Below, one piece after another: positions 1 to 12,470 of a stretch of 64,000 nucleotides of DNA (position 1 is the first letter of the stretch; the number at the start of each line of letters is the position of its first letter). The DNA comes from Schizophyllum amplum (taxonomy: Eukaryota > Basidiomycota > Agaricomycetes > Agaricales > Schizophyllaceae). The notes under the pieces were generated by a model. It had not been told where the DNA came from, made no database searches, and saw only the letters and a list, made by a program, of their open reading frames with translations. Where the stretch lies: the NCBI GenBank assembly GCA_007026445.1, contig VDMD01000001.1, positions 1,984,001 through 2,048,000 on the forward strand, written 5' to 3'. Position numbers and translations under genes: made by a program.

Positions 1-317
1 CGTCCACGGTCGCTAACAGCTTGCTGTCTATCAGGCCGGACGCACCAATCCTTACGAATAACCAACCTGTATCGCTCCGCAGTTCATATACTCTCGCTCT
101 GTATCGTTATCAAAACCGGACTTGCATTATTGTGACTTGCGCACATCTCATGGGCAGACAGTATATAGCATCGCGCATGTAATACAACGGACACTGGGAC
201 AACTCTAGTCTGTGAGCTCTCTACAGCTCGAGATGCGAATGTCATTCGCTCTGACCGCATATAGGCGGCGAGGTAAGAAGCAGAGCCCTCATCGTCCCGA
301 AGGACGCATGACCAGTG
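1..317. other. Intergenic, downstream of NHA1
   Basis: No open frame with recognisable coding character was seen in this stretch. It is the 3' flank of the antiporter gene that follows on the minus strand. Confidence 0.5.
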
Positions 318-2636
318 TCATTGGGACTGTTCCTTCACCCGCTCCGCCGCGTCGCGCTCATCAGCGTCAGGCCCTTCGCTTGTTTCGTTGAGCTCAGGCG
401 ACAGCCATCTCGCCCCTATATCGACCGGCGGCGCAGCATGGTCCGTGAACTTGACGGTTTTTGGTGTCTGTGAGCCCGACGGAGAGCCTTCCGCGCCGCG
501 GATGGAGGAGCCATCCAGGTGGTCGATCGAGGACGTCGGTGTGTGAGCACGACTCGCGCCGCGGCGGAGAGCCTGGACCCCGCGCACGGATGCGCCCTCT
601 TCAGCGGCCTCCGGCGCTGCGACGTCGACGTGCAGAGGTAGAGCTGGAGGCGACGAGCGTCTCTCGGACATCACCATAGAGGATTCGGGTTCCTCGATCG
701 ATGCGCGGTTCGATGTGGCTCTCGTGCTATCCTTGTCGACGTGCGTAGGTAGCGTCGTCGACTGGGGCCTTCGAGCCCATAGAAGCCAGTCCGGCTGCGC
801 AACGCCGGAGGAGGCGCCGTGCGACTGGACCGTCTGCGTTCGTGTGAGGGTGACAGCCCGACCCAGATTCCGTCCGAATGAGAAGAAAGGGATGGATAGG
901 CCGTCTGGAGCCCTGTGAGTCATGCTGATGTTCATCAAAATGCAGGGATACGTACGAACGATGATAGACCCCAAGACGACGAATGAGACTATGGGCTGGA
1001 TACTCGCGGCAAGGACGTCTGCCTGCGTCTCTGGCGTCCCTTCAGGTTCGCCCAATCTCTCGAGGGCGAACTGCTGGATGTAGATCGCTCCGACCCCCAT
1101 GGGGCCAAAGTGACCACAGAAAAGCGCCTCCTTCCACGTACGAATTTCAGGCACAGCCTTGTACAACATCATCGTCGAGGGGATGCGTCGAAGGGCCAGA
1201 ATGGAGATGAAAAAGACTACGAGACGCCAGGGAACGATGCCGAGATCGGGAGAGTTGAAGGTATCGAAGGGGAGCCATGCGCCGATGTAGATGAAGCAGG
1301 CGCAGTTGAGGACAAGGTCGATCACGGAGGCGAAGACCTCCCCTTCGACCATGGTGTTGAAATCGCCATCCCACGAAATGGCAGAACCTGAGAGATATCA
1401 GCTGGACTGCCATCGGCGAGCAGATCTCACGTACCCGCGGCAAATGCGGCGAGAAGGTCGTCGGACCCGACGACGCTCGTCACGCCGATGGTCAAAAAAG
1501 CCAAGGCTAAGAATTGGGCAACATACGACTCTCGGTCGATGAAGCCCTTGGCTTGAGAGAACTTCATGACGTACGCAAATACACGGCCTAAACTGTGTCA
1601 ACGACTATCACGTATGCACGCGGTCGGGCATACCTATAATGGCTCCAATAGCGACGCCCATGAAGACTTGGTCTGAGATCACGACACCTTCAGCTGTGCT
1701 CTGCGCGTGAAGACGAGGAAAACACTCACAGAGCCATCCAATAATGAACCATTTCTCGAATGCGATACCCTTCGAAGACTCAAGGGTCAGGTATATACCT
1801 ATAGTCAAGAAGGGATATGCGAGACCGTCGTTGGCGGCGGATTCGGCAGCGATGATTTGCCGTATATTAATTGGAACATGCTTTACGGCAAATCTGCCAC
1901 CTGGAACGGCATGAGTGGCCTGACGCGGGTAGATAGGTCGATGACCTACCAACGATGGCGGCAGAGATGATAGGGTCGGTGGGTGTGAGGCAGGCGGCTA
2001 TAGCGAGACTGGACACATAATCAAGACGGGGGAAGAGACCGTAGATAATAGCTAGCAAACAGTCATGAGCGATGTGGCCTAAGTAGACATGGAATAGCGC
2101 ACCTGCTACTATGAGCCAACCGATCGCCATGGTCGGAACGACCAAGACCACCAAGCCCCTGGCGTGTTTCCACATATAGTTGCGAGGGAGTTCAACGCCA
2201 ATAGCGAATAGACCTGTAGCTAGTACGATGCGCATGACCTCGAGCGTGATGCGGCCGGTGATGTCGCCCCATTCTCTGGGCGTGAATATTCCCGCACAGT
2301 GGGGGCCCATGAGTATGCCGAAAGAGGTGCCTAGGACAACTTCATTGATGTAAAGCTGTGAGGCGTGGTCAGAATCGGAGTACAGAGGGGTGGGTATAGG
2401 ACTGGCGGAGGGGAGGGGGGCTTGCCTACCTTCTCCTTGACCAGGAGGGACACCATTGAGAACTGAGCGTCGCATGATCAGCACAGAAGAAGCCAAGAGT
2501 AGGGGAAGATGGACGCACGAAGACGACAAACCCGCCCAGCACAATGTAAGCCAAGCCGGGGCCAGTGATCTTTTGAGCAAGTGGGTGGACGTGCGGGACA
2601 AGGTATTGAGACACGAACTTCCAGCAACTCCCACAT
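318..2636 (-). CDS. NHA1: Na+/H+ antiporter, fungal NHA1/SOD2 type
   Basis: Plasma-membrane sodium (and potassium)/proton exchanger of the CPA1 fungal NHA family, used for alkali-cation and pH homeostasis. Eight exons join in phase: 2619-2636, 2519-2569, 2430-2462, 1950-2355, 1730-1900, 1634-1693, 1435-1587 and 318-1387, giving 653 aa. The start is set by a short first exon (MWELLE) that continues as ITGPGLAYIVLGGFVV, the usual first membrane helix. Family blocks follow in order: LYINEVVLGTSFGILMGPH, CLTPTDPIISAAIVGG, the ion-binding stretch AAESAANDGLAYPF, then VGSDDLLAAFAAGT and SWDGDFNTMVEGEVF. About 200 C-terminal residues are a hydrophilic cytoplasmic tail rich in Ser and Pro, as in fungal NHA1 proteins but shorter than the yeast tail. 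Family assignment is confident; the 18-nt first exon is inferred from splice phase and homology recalled from the family. Confidence 0.92.
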
Positions 2637-2965
2637 CTTGACTGTGACTTTGGGCCTCTGATACTTCCAAAGGACGAAGGGGACCCGCGGAGGAGGCCAC
2701 AACCCAAAGGTGACCTTGGGAACGTCGTTGAGGATCGGGACGAAGCCTTGGCAAACAAGCGCCGAGCGGATCATGACGCCAAATCGGCACTTGCCGAAGA
2801 TCTAAACCGCGACGGGGTCACGCCCTGGTCACGCCTCGCGAGCCGCTCTTGTTCTCAACATCCACCCCATCCTTCCAATCGAATCCCATGGTTATTGGAG
2901 CATATCATATGCACTACATTATACGCATATAAGTTATTCCCGTATTCGCCACGACCAGAAGATCC
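2637..2965. other. Intergenic between NHA1 start and ICMT-like stop
   Basis: About 330 bases that must contain the NHA1 promoter and the 3' end of the next minus-strand gene. A minus-strand frame continues upstream of the NHA1 start without an ATG that suits the family, so I treat it as untranslated. Confidence 0.4.
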
Positions 2966-3813
2966 TCAATATACCCATGGAACGAGCTTGCACGGAACTC
3001 TATCAGCATAATCCTCCCATTCGCGGCCAAATTCCTTCTTCAGCGTCTCATCCTCCGTCGACATACGCCTGAGGAGGCCTACGGTCACCATTGTCACCAG
3101 AAGTAGGTATGCCCCTGCGGCAAGGAAACCTCCTGGCGTTCCGACGACGTCGCACTCGCGCACCCATGAGCCCTGGTATACTCTTCGTCAGCGACGTTGC
3201 GTACTCGACTCAACAGGCTGGACTCACCCTGGCAGCATGCATACCCGCAATACCTGTCACGGTCAACAAGATGGCAGTGTATCCTGGATGACGCGCATAG
3301 GCGTACGGGCCGTTCGTGACCAAGGTATGTCCCTGCCGGATGCTCATCTCGAACGTGAACAGCCGACCAAGCGCGCGATAGCAGTGCCAGCGGACGAAGC
3401 CTCCCACAGCAGCTGTGATACCACAAGCGATGAAAGTCGGAGAGAGGGCGATACCGAGTGCGCATTCATGTCCTGGCGTGGTTATTGCTGGGCGGAACAC
3501 GAGGCCGGACTTGCTGATGAGTGACATGCTTGCGGTGAGGATGGCAAAAATCTCGCATATGCAGGCGATCCATCCTATGGTCTGGTGAGGTGTATGTATC
3601 AGCACAATTTGCGCGGCGGCATATACAACTATGACTGACTTTGACGATTGCAGGGACCGAGCGCGTCTTCAGCATGGCTTCCAGTTTGACAAACTGGGAC
3701 ACTGCGTCCTTCTCCTTCTCATCGGGAGGCGGATGGGGCGGTGTTGCCGCTATGTGCAGCGCCGCTGTTGCCAGAAGCAAGAGCGGAATTTTGGCGAGGA
3801 CGATGAGCGACAT
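2966..3813 (-). CDS. Protein-S-isoprenylcysteine O-methyltransferase-like protein
   Basis: ICMT/Ste14-like integral membrane methyltransferase (PEMT/ICMT superfamily), which in the endoplasmic reticulum methylates the C-terminal prenylcysteine of CaaX proteins such as Ras and a-type pheromones. The protein starts with a hydrophobic helix (MSLIVLAKIPLLLLATAAL). The middle exon (to 3228) has several helices and the signature GPYAYARHPGYTAILL. The last exon (2966-3172) ends in a family-like tail, FGREWEDYADRVPCKLVPWVY. The intron at 3173-3227 joins in phase. Between the first block (ending VPAIVK) and the next helix (IVVYAAAQIVLI) the frame changes by one base near 3635-3640 and no convincing intron fits, so there may be a frameshift or an unusual splice. 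Paralogues of ICMT are common in basidiomycetes; I cannot tell the true STE14 orthologue from a paralogue. Confidence 0.8.
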
Positions 3814-3885
3814 GGCTGGCGCGTATCGATGGTGGCGAGGTGAAAAATGGAGGCGAGGTGAGTGATAATGCGATGGGGGTGCGCC

Positions 3886-3892
3886 TTATAAA
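3886..3892 (-). promoter_or_regulatory. TATA-like box of ICMT-like gene
   Basis: TTTATAA on the minus strand, about 75 bases upstream of the chosen ATG at 3813. Position and sequence fit a fungal TATA element and support that start; no experimental support. Confidence 0.4.
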
Positions 3893-6800
3893 GGCTGACG
3901 CGCTGACGATAATTGATGGGTCTTACGCTGGAGATCCTCGCCCTCTTTATACTAGACCGGCTGCCTGCATCAACTCATGCACGAACCCGTGCATGTGCCC
4001 GACGCCCTCAGGCAGGAGAGTTTAACGACAACCGCCTGCCATGAGCTCTACAGCTACGAAATGATGCAGGCGTCCGCCATGTTGCCCGGAGGCACGCAGC
4101 TGAGGTGACCGTGTCAACGCGCCAGAACAGACTGACAGACGGGGGAATACCTTGCAATAGGATCCGCAGCGCCTGCCTGTAGCTGCTCCCTACTTCTGCC
4201 GCGCGACGCTGTCATCACGTAACTGCACGTTTGCAGAGCTGTTGCTCACTGCCGCCTGAATCATTGCGCTCGCGGCGGTAAGTCCCCCTACATCGCCCGT
4301 GGCCGTGAAGAATTTTGACAGTGCTCCGGCAATCATAGTCCTTTTCCTCTCCATGCTTCGCACGTCACGTATCCTCTGTCGACGCCGCCGACCGTCACGA
4401 AGCAGGATTTTTCTCTCGCGGCCAGCTGCCTTCTGCAAGCCTTCTTACCGAACCGCCCGTCCCGACTGCTTCTGACAACTTCTCGCCGCCGCGGCCCCGC
4501 AGAGGCCTGGCGTCCGCGGCGCGCGGGCTGCCAGGACTGCGATCCGCACGGCCAAGCTCTCCGTTCTGGTCTTGGAGGAAGAGGCGCGGTGCTTCAGGTA
4601 AATTGACGCTCTCGGCAATGGGCTGTCATGGGGAACACGCTGCGTCCTGCTCTTTTTCTGCGCCGTTGGTGAGCTGCGCATACTTGCGACAGATGCGACG
4701 CTGACTCTAAAGTTATTTCTTTGCAGGAGGCAGAGTCAAAAACCATTTTTGGTGGAATGATACGTTCTCGATGTTCATATAGGAAGGCTAAAACGCTCGT
4801 GGGCGCATTTGACTCAAGATGCAGAAGCTTGGGGTGTGTCTGGACTTTCTATGAAAAGTATGGTCGGTTGACGGTCGCAACCAGGTCGCGGCCATGGTGT
4901 TTCGAATTCTGCGGTGGGTGACAAACAATGGACATGAACCGTGCCACGGTTCCGGCCTTCGTGAGTTCGTCATATATCTACATTACCGGTACGCGGCGAT
5001 GAAGGTAATTGCACCGGCAGACGCCTCGTCACCGCATAAGTATGCTCAGCGCATCGCAAAGCTTGCAACAAGGGACAGTCGTCATGTCGATGCAAGAGTG
5101 AAGGCTCATCCTATGATATCGCCCTGCCTTTTTCCACGGTCATTGATTGGGTGAGCGAACGCATTTAAACTATACATAGGCTAATTGCTCTCCAAGGATA
5201 TACTCTTCGTTCGAAGTACTTATCATCGCAGCGGTTGACCGCCACTGAGCCTCTTCCATACCTTGGCTTCGCTGACGAGGATCAGTCATCCCAAAGCGTC
5301 GCTGCGGACACCCTTGACTTATCGGGATCCTCATTACCTTACCCGCCTTAGGGAAGTTATACGACGAGCGTTGGTCCTCTGAGGCAGGCAGCACATCAGG
5401 ACTACCGATTTGCACTTCGTCAGGTTCATCCTGGGCTCGTCTGGGTTCATCCCCGTCTGACTCACGCGATTCGCAAGAGCCCGCTCGACACGGAGCCTTC
5501 GTTGCCCCCCGCCTTTCATGAGATGGAAACCGCAACGTGTACGCCCCTTGTTACTTCTCTGCTCTTCCAAGCAATGCTCATTCCGGCGACCCGTTCCAGA
5601 CCACCTATGATCATCTGCGCGACAAGGGCAACTCCGAGGGCGCGCGGCGCCCAGCATACGCGGGCAACGCTTGGCTTGCCGAGGAGCTTAGTATGGAGGG
5701 CGGTGCACCAGCGGTGCACTACAAGATGAGCTGGAGGTTTGGCATTTGGCGCGTCGTCATGCGCCTGCCTTGTAGGTCTCGGATGGGCCTCCGAGTCGCG
5801 CGAACTGAGGACGTCGTACCCAGTCGTCCCCTGGCTCAGCTGGAATTACCCAGCGAAGACGACAGTATTCATATCATGCAGCGGATGGCTCTTGGATCGC
5901 TCTTCCCAAGATCTCGGCGCTTTTTCGTGGATTCCAATGTCATTGTCTTCGTATGCATATGGTATGCTGTCTTCAGGCGCGTCGAAGATTCACAGGAGAC
6001 GTGCGAGGCGCGGCGCGGTGACACTGACAGTCCGCTCGGCCCAGGTGGCGGCCCCGCATCTGCACCCGTGAGCCCTTGCCCCAGGGTTTGCCCACAGTGG
6101 CCGCGCGCCGCCCAGCTCGACGTCGATGTGATGCACATCGACGCGGCGACGCCTCGACGATATTCCAATTCCCAGCGACCTCTCCAGCGTTCTCCACCGT
6201 GATGTCAAGCGCCCACATCATACGCCGTCGCGGATGCGCTATCTGACTGGCTCCCTCCACGTCTAATTAAAGCCAGGACGCGTCGTGTTCAGCTGAGGTG
6301 GGGACACGGCGCGCTTCAGTCTCCAGGCTCATCATCATCGACGGGCATGATCGCTGTTCAGTGTCGCCTATCGTGGCGCGCGCGCATTTATCACGATGAG
6401 CGCGCCACTCCTCGGGGTGGCTTCTGGGTAGGGATCGGCCTCACTGGACCTGGAAATTTCGTACCACCTACCTTGCGGTGGGGCGGAGGTCTCGCGGCAG
6501 CGTCGGGTCAAGCAACTCGGTGTCCGGATCCGGAGCTCGTCGGACATCTGAGTGCACGTGCGCCATGTTCGTTTTCCGACCGGGCAATCCAAGAGCGCTT
6601 GTAAACGGATCTGTGCCTAGGCGCCAGGCCGAAAGTCGGGACGAGCAGAGGACAAGATCAGTCAGCGGAACGGCATAGTGTGCAGAATTGAACACGCTGG
6701 AAATTCATGGGGCGCATGTCGGGATAGGTATGGTGTCCTCGTGCGCACGGGTGAGAAGAAGGCAGACGTGTAGCACGCCAGTCGGTCGTTCTCCATACTG

Positions 6801-7115
6801 GGCGTGGGGAATGCGTTCTTTCAAAGCCCATTCACGGCTATACCGCGCGAAAGGTACGGCTGGGGATAGGCAACCATCAGGCACGGGGTAGCCTCGCGGG
6901 CGCATACCTTCATGCGAGGAGCATCGCGTTCATCTTCGGCTGTGATAGGTGGGCAGCGGTAGTTCCTACCCGGCCGGCGGATAGCCTCGACAGCGGCCGG
7001 CCGGGAGTGGAAGCCGGAGGATTCAAGCTCAGCAGGCAGGAGACTAAGTCTAGTGCAGGACAATGTTCCATTTTATAAGTATGCTCGGTCTACGCGCCGC
7101 TGCTCAAGCAACCCC
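3893..7115. other. 3.2-kb region without a convincing gene
   Basis: Open frames exist on both strands (for example plus 5537-6202, minus 4190-4438 and minus 5516-5719) but none matches a family I know, none shows a consistent chain of exons, and several overlap each other. The minus frame at 4190-4438 ends in an Ala/Ser-rich segment that could be a terminal exon. A short GC-rich inverted repeat (CCCGGCCGGC / GCCGGCCGGG) lies near 6964-7007. This may hold an unrecognised gene or decayed sequence. Confidence 0.4.
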
Positions 7116-7847
7116 TCACACGGACTCTGTAGATGGTTGAGTATACAGACAAGAAAGGGATTATGTAGAAGCGCACCCTGGAGAGCCGCGTTAAGCTTGG
7201 TGACGCGCGACTGCACGCTGAGGTCGATCGTCCGGTCACCAAAGTCGACAACGAGGCCGCCCACGATGGCCGGGTTGACCTGCGTAGGAGGTAAGTAAAG
7301 AGAACGAGAGACGAGAGGTGCGACGCGCCTTGTTCTCAATCTTGAGCACCTTGGCCTTCTTGGCCATCTCGGACTGCTTGAGGACAGACTCGAGACGCGA
7401 CTGAAGGGTCTGGGGCAGCGGGGCCGCGGAGGTGACGGTGACGGTGACCTCGCCGTTGTGCTGCGCGAATATGGTGTTGAAGCTGTCGATGACACCCTGG
7501 GTCTCGCCGAGACGGCCGTTGTCGGAGAGGACGGCGAAGAAGTTCTTGGTGAGGTCAGAGACCGGGGACTTCTTCTCGACGGACGCGAACAGCGCGGACA
7601 GGCCGGCTGCGCGCTCGTTGGAGGACAGGGTGGGGTTGGAGAGAAGCTCTGCGGCACCCGGGGTGGTCTGGACGGACTTTGCGATGGTGTTGAGCTCGGA
7701 GTGAACCTTGGTGAGCGCGTCCGCGGAGCGCGTGAGGGCGGCGCCGAAAAGAGCCTGCGAGTACTTGCTCGCAATAGCAGAAGAGGCGCAGCGCGCACCG
7801 AGCGGGCGGGCGACGAGCGTTGAGCGGGAGGCAGCGGAGAGCAACAT
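7116..7847 (-). CDS. ATP5: ATP synthase subunit 5, mitochondrial (OSCP)
   Basis: Oligomycin-sensitivity-conferring protein, the peripheral-stalk subunit that ties F1 to Fo in the inner mitochondrial membrane. Exons 7329-7847, 7177-7279 and 7116-7126 give 210 aa, the normal size. The N-terminus (MLLSAASRSTLVARPLGARC) is a mitochondrial presequence rich in Arg and Ser. The body has the OSCP pattern of a helical N-domain (SKYSQALFGAA, ELNTIAKSVQTTP) and the C-terminal block VNPAIVGGLVVDFGDRTIDL, ending SRVTKLNAALQESV. The last four codons are in a separate 11-nt exon, found because they complete the family's usual ALQESV end. The first intron (7280-7328) begins with GC (GCGCGT) rather than GT, yet the junction ENK/VNPA is exactly what the family expects. 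Confidence 0.95.
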
Positions 7848-8294
7848 TGGACGGCGGCGGCGCTGGCGGCGGTGACAAGAAAATGGCTGGCGGCAGGCGT
7901 GCGACTCGGCCAAGCTCGGGACTAGGCTCGTGCCCAGACGCGGCGTCTGCCGAAGCAGGGCGATCCGGCTCGGCGGGCTCGGCGCAGCGCCGGAACGTCA
8001 TCAAATGGAGTTGATCTCTCTGGGATCTCGCGTTTACTATTAGGGTCCGCCGATAAAGCCCCCCCGTGCGCTGTCTTTCCTTGTCTTTGCCTCCCATCAT
8101 CCCATTCTCAGCGCATAGAATTTCCAGACCGTCTCCTCATCGTACTCAGCAGCGAACGCTAGTGCCCGCAGCCCGCCACTGCCATTGTTACCCAGATCCG
8201 GCAACGGCTAAAACAGGCGAACAATTGGACGGTCAGCCGATTTATCCTCGTGGTCCACGGCCCGTGCTCATTCTTCCTTTCTCTCCCTCCAGTC
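7848..8294. promoter_or_regulatory. Divergent intergenic region between ATP5 and FLC/TRP gene
   Basis: A 447-bp head-to-head spacer that must hold both promoters. It has pyrimidine-rich stretches (for example around 8075-8100 and 8270-8290) on the side of the channel gene. No specific factor site was identified. Confidence 0.45.
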
Positions 8295-10545
8295 ATGTCC
8301 TTGCTCCCCAGGTTGTGGGCACTCGCTCTCTCACTGTCCCTCATACCCGCAGTCGCCTCCCGTCATGAATCCCTCTGTGAGTCTTCCCGTCGCCGCTGCG
8401 GTCGTCGGCGGAATTCGTCCGTTGCTGACCGCGCGCCGCACAGTCACATCATCCGTCTCCTACTGTGCCGACCCCGTCGCCCTCTTCGTCCAGCAGTTCG
8501 ACATAGAGTACATCGCGCACAACTCTACAATCTTCTTCAACGTCTCTGCGAGCACAGTCGTACGTGGCGCGTTATATGTCTCGGCTACTGTCTCACCCAT
8601 TTTTTCAGGAGGAGAATCTGTACGCGTCCGCAAACCTCATGGTCAACGTGTACGGCATACAACCCATCAATATCACCCTCGACCTCTGCGACGTCCTTGG
8701 TGGTGCTTTGTGTCCATTGCCCCAGTACAACTTCGTTGGCTGGGACTGGCTCGCGCTTCCCGACGAGCTGGATATCAGCAGCCAGGTCCCCGGCATCGCC
8801 TTCAAGATTCCCGACCTTGAAGGCTATGCTCAACTCCAGCTTATCGAAGCCGGTACGGACACCGTCAAGGCCTGCGTCCAAGCCACCCTCTCCAACGGAT
8901 GGTCCACGAATCAAATTGCTGTGGAGTGGGCCTCTGCGGGCCTCACCCTTTTCGCGCTGCTCTCCGCCATCCTGCAGTCGTGGGGCTCGGCATCCCTGGC
9001 CGCAGTCCGGCTCCTAGATCTCCTCTATCTATTCCAAGTCATCGTCTCCACCGCATTCCTCGACCTAAATTATCCTGTCGTCTACCGCTCATTCGCCCTC
9101 AACTTTGCCTGGGCCGTCGGACTGTTCGCAGGTTCGAGCTCCCGTTCAGTCCAGGCATCCATAGACAATATGCGTCACAAGACGGGCGGCAACATGGCGG
9201 ACTCCAACACAGGCAGCGCAGTCAGCCTTGTCAACCGCGCGCTCAGTCCTTACAATCAGGTGGCCACCGTCGGCTCAGCAGACGCATCGGGCGACTCCGG
9301 GTCGTCGTTCTCCACCTCCAGCTTCGGCGGCCTGTTGGCGGTACCCAAGTCGTTGGCAGTCACCGCCATCAATAGGTTCAAGCGCGGATTCGTCACCGCC
9401 GGCGACGTGCAGACTGTCACCACATCGTCAGCGAACGTGCTCAGCGACGGCATCCCCATCTACACCAATTCCATGCATGTCGGCACCGCAAATGCCTTCA
9501 TGACCGTATTTATTTCCGTACTCATCTTCGCTGCCATCGCTATCGGCATACTCGCTTTGCTGTACGGCGTGCTCTTCCTACTCGCACGCTCCAATCCTAC
9601 GCGGTGGAGTCGGCACAAGGAGATGTATCCTCTTTGGGCCCGTGCCTGGGGCATTCGGCTGGTGAGTTATTGCTCAATGTGTCGCAGCAGGATGTTCTAA
9701 TTTCTCTTCAGGGCCTCATAGTGCTGTTTCCCGTGATGATTTTCGCGTTCTACCAGTGGACGTTGAAGGACTCGTGGCTGTCCGTTCTGCTATCTGTCAT
9801 CCTCCTGCTTGTCGTCCTCGCTGGCGTAGGCTCTGCGGTATTCTTCACCCTACGCACCGCCAAGCAGTCGCGTCCATCCGCGCTCTACTCAACCCCACAA
9901 CACGCGCAGAGTCTGGGCCCGCTTTACATGCCATATCGCGAGCCCCGCTTCTACTTCTTCCTGCTTGTGTTGTGCCTCGTCGCCATCAAGGCCATCTTCA
10001 TCGGCTTCGCGCACGCAAGCGGGCCGGCACAGGTCGGTGGTTTACTGGCCGTCGAGATCATCTACTTCGTCGGGTTGTGCGCGCTCAAGCCACACCCGAC
10101 ACGCGGCGCCGACGTCCTCGCCGGCTACTTGTCGCTCACGCGTATCGTGACCACCGGCTGCCTCATTGCGTTCATCGAGGCGATGGGCGTCGCCGCTATA
10201 CCTCGAGTCGCCATCGGCCTCGTCATGGCCGTCATCTACAGCGTGTCCGTCGTCGTTATGGCTATTAACATCCTCCTCCATGCCACGCTCTACACGGGCT
10301 TGTGGCGGCGGAAGCCAACCGACTCCGACGAGGCGACGCTCAGGGAAGACAAGGGGGTGGCGAAGGACGAGACGTATCTCGACTCCGAGAAGGGGACACC
10401 GACCAGCGCGCCATCTACCGCAGGGTGGAGACCATCCGCCGAGCATGCGCCCTCACATGCGCGATACGATCCGTCGTCGACAATGCACGTTCGTCAGCAG
10501 TCGTATGACCTCGACTCCACCACCGGACTGCGCACCCACGCGTAG
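8295..10545 (+). CDS. TRP-like ion channel / flavin carrier (FLC, Pkd2 family)
   Basis: Member of the fungal FLC/Pkd2 family, endomembrane or plasma-membrane proteins linked to calcium handling, FAD transport into the ER and cell-wall upkeep. Exons 8295-8376, 8444-8559, 8609-9661 and 9712-10545 give 694 aa in perfect phase. Order: signal peptide (LLPRLWALALSLSLIPAVAS), an extracytoplasmic ML-like domain with Cys residues and N-glycosylation sites (SYCADPVALF, NSTIFFNVSAST, NITLDLCDVLG), a first membrane helix near residue 180, a loop rich in Ser and Gly, then the TRP domain with about eight helices from MTVFISVLIFAAIAIGILAL onward. The C-terminal 90 residues are hydrophilic and charged. The start is chosen because it gives the signal peptide; an upstream in-frame ATG at 8250 would bury it. 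Confidence 0.93.
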
Positions 10546-10584
10546 GTCGCGAGAAGATAGAAGGGCGCGTCGTACGCTCGCCTG

Positions 10585-10599
10585 CCCCCCCCCCCCCCC
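10585..10599. repeat. Poly(C) run of 15
   Basis: An uninterrupted run of 15 cytosines 40 bases after the channel stop codon. It may be a 3'-UTR homopolymer, and its length may be uncertain in the assembly. Confidence 0.7.
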
Positions 10600-12470
10600 T
10601 GCACATGGATGGATCTATACCGCTTATTCCCCGGATACAGACTCGCCGCGCTAGCACGCACGCCCTGCCCACTCACGCACATAGCTTTCGCCAGCATCGC
10701 ATTGCATACTTCCCTGTCGATTGTTGTTGTCCCCGTCTCTGGTTCTGCTTCCCGATCACCCATTCACCCACACTCATTGCGGACAATCCTCATTGCCGTT
10801 GCTTTAACACCTGTGCCGCCGTCTACGTGCTGTGTAGCCCAGATGGATGCCGATCTAATGATGATGTTTGCTTGATGACCGCCACTGTATCAATTATGTG
10901 TATTATCATGGGTATATTAGTAGGGTACACGTACCGCTGCCTCTATAGAAGTTCCTTTTTGCTGGCTCGTACTGGAGGGAAAATAGCGGCCGCCAAATGC
11001 TGTGCTCGGTGGATCGCCGGAGGCGGAAGTTCGTGTCGGAAGATGCGGGGCAGCATGGGAAGGAGAATAGTAGGTTCGGATCAAGCCCCTCCACGCGCGC
11101 GCACGCGAGTATACCTTCCTTTTTTGGACTATTAAAAAAGCCTCCGCGAGCTTGCGAGTGGAGGGGCTTGTGACAAAGTTCACGAAACAGACACTTTGCT
11201 CTGACCGCCATGGACATCGGTCGAAGGCGCCGCTCGCCGCCAAACTCGGCATATGGCTTTTTGAGATGCACATCTAAGCAGCTGTCCACTTCTATCAGCC
11301 TCAGGTACTCTAGTACATATGCAATACAGGCGAGAAGTGGAGACAATGTGATTTTTTCACTTTTGGCTTCCTTGTGTGGCTAAAGTGTGCTTGAGGTCCG
11401 GAATTACCAAACAGCAACGCCATAAAATACCTAAAGGTCCAAGCTCTCGACCTATGAGCTTTACAGAGCGCCTCATGTACTCGAACGACGTGTATGGACT
11501 CGTCTCTCGCCGGATGGGAGAAATTGGCCGGTAAATCGAATATTTTGGTGATATAATTCTGATGTATTTTGATGGCAGACGCGTCCAGTCACCTTATAAG
11601 AAACCATATGCCTTTGCTGGAATTTCCCAACCGCTGCGCTCGGATGCAGGACCGTCGACAAGGTGTTGTGGGCGTGTGCTGGGACCGGTGACAACATGTC
11701 ACAGGCTTGTCACAACGCTCTCGGTCTTGCGAAGAACCTCAACCTATGTACCGCGTACGGGTCTGATCTCGTTTAAAAGTTGCAATATATTATTTAATAG
11801 ACCTCTAGCATGCACTGCCCGAAAACTGTGTTTTCACACGGTCTTGAGGATGAGCAATGGGTCCCGGATTGTGGGAGCATGTGATCTCTATTAGCCAGCC
11901 TCTCGCAATTCAACGATGAACCGGTGTGTCAAAAGAGATTTATGGGCAGATAGCAGCCACTTCATAGTGCTATACTTATATTTTTGCGGGCACAGGCGTC
12001 GAGAATCACGACGCCAGCAGGGCGAACGTGAGTACCTCCCGATTAGGACTTTGTCCCAAGCCCCTTCTGCGAAGGACGCGGCACGCCGCGTGCCGGAGCG
12101 CGGGGCTTGCTCCGAACCTAGGAGAATAGCGAAGCTCGTTTTGCGCAGTCGTTTGACAATCAACTCAGTCTATGTTCGTGCTGCATTGGAGTGCATTGGT
12201 CGGGGCTTTGTCGCGCCATTTTCGCGCGTCTGGAGAAGGCTCGCTTGACGCCAATCGGACGCCAACAACATGCGAATGCGGTGCGATCTATGTCAATTGC
12301 GCCACAACTGGGCCAGCATCAGGTCCCAGAATCGACGCTTCCAGATTGGCGAGCTGGCGCATGTTCTCCGACGCGATATTTCTGCAAAACCACCCTATAC
12401 CACCTCGTACAACTCCGTCGATAGCTACCAAATAAATACAATATATAGCAGGTCGTTCCTTGCGTGAGCA
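10600..12470. other. 1.9-kb region without a convincing gene
   Basis: Short frames on both strands, AT-richer than the flanks, with no recognisable domain or exon chain. It holds the 3' flanks of the channel gene (+) and the secreted protein (-). Confidence 0.45.

Noticed and set aside
5537..6202. 221-codon plus-strand frame
   Set aside because: No domain or signal, overlapped by several minus-strand frames, and Arg/Pro-rich composition typical of chance frames in GC-rich DNA.
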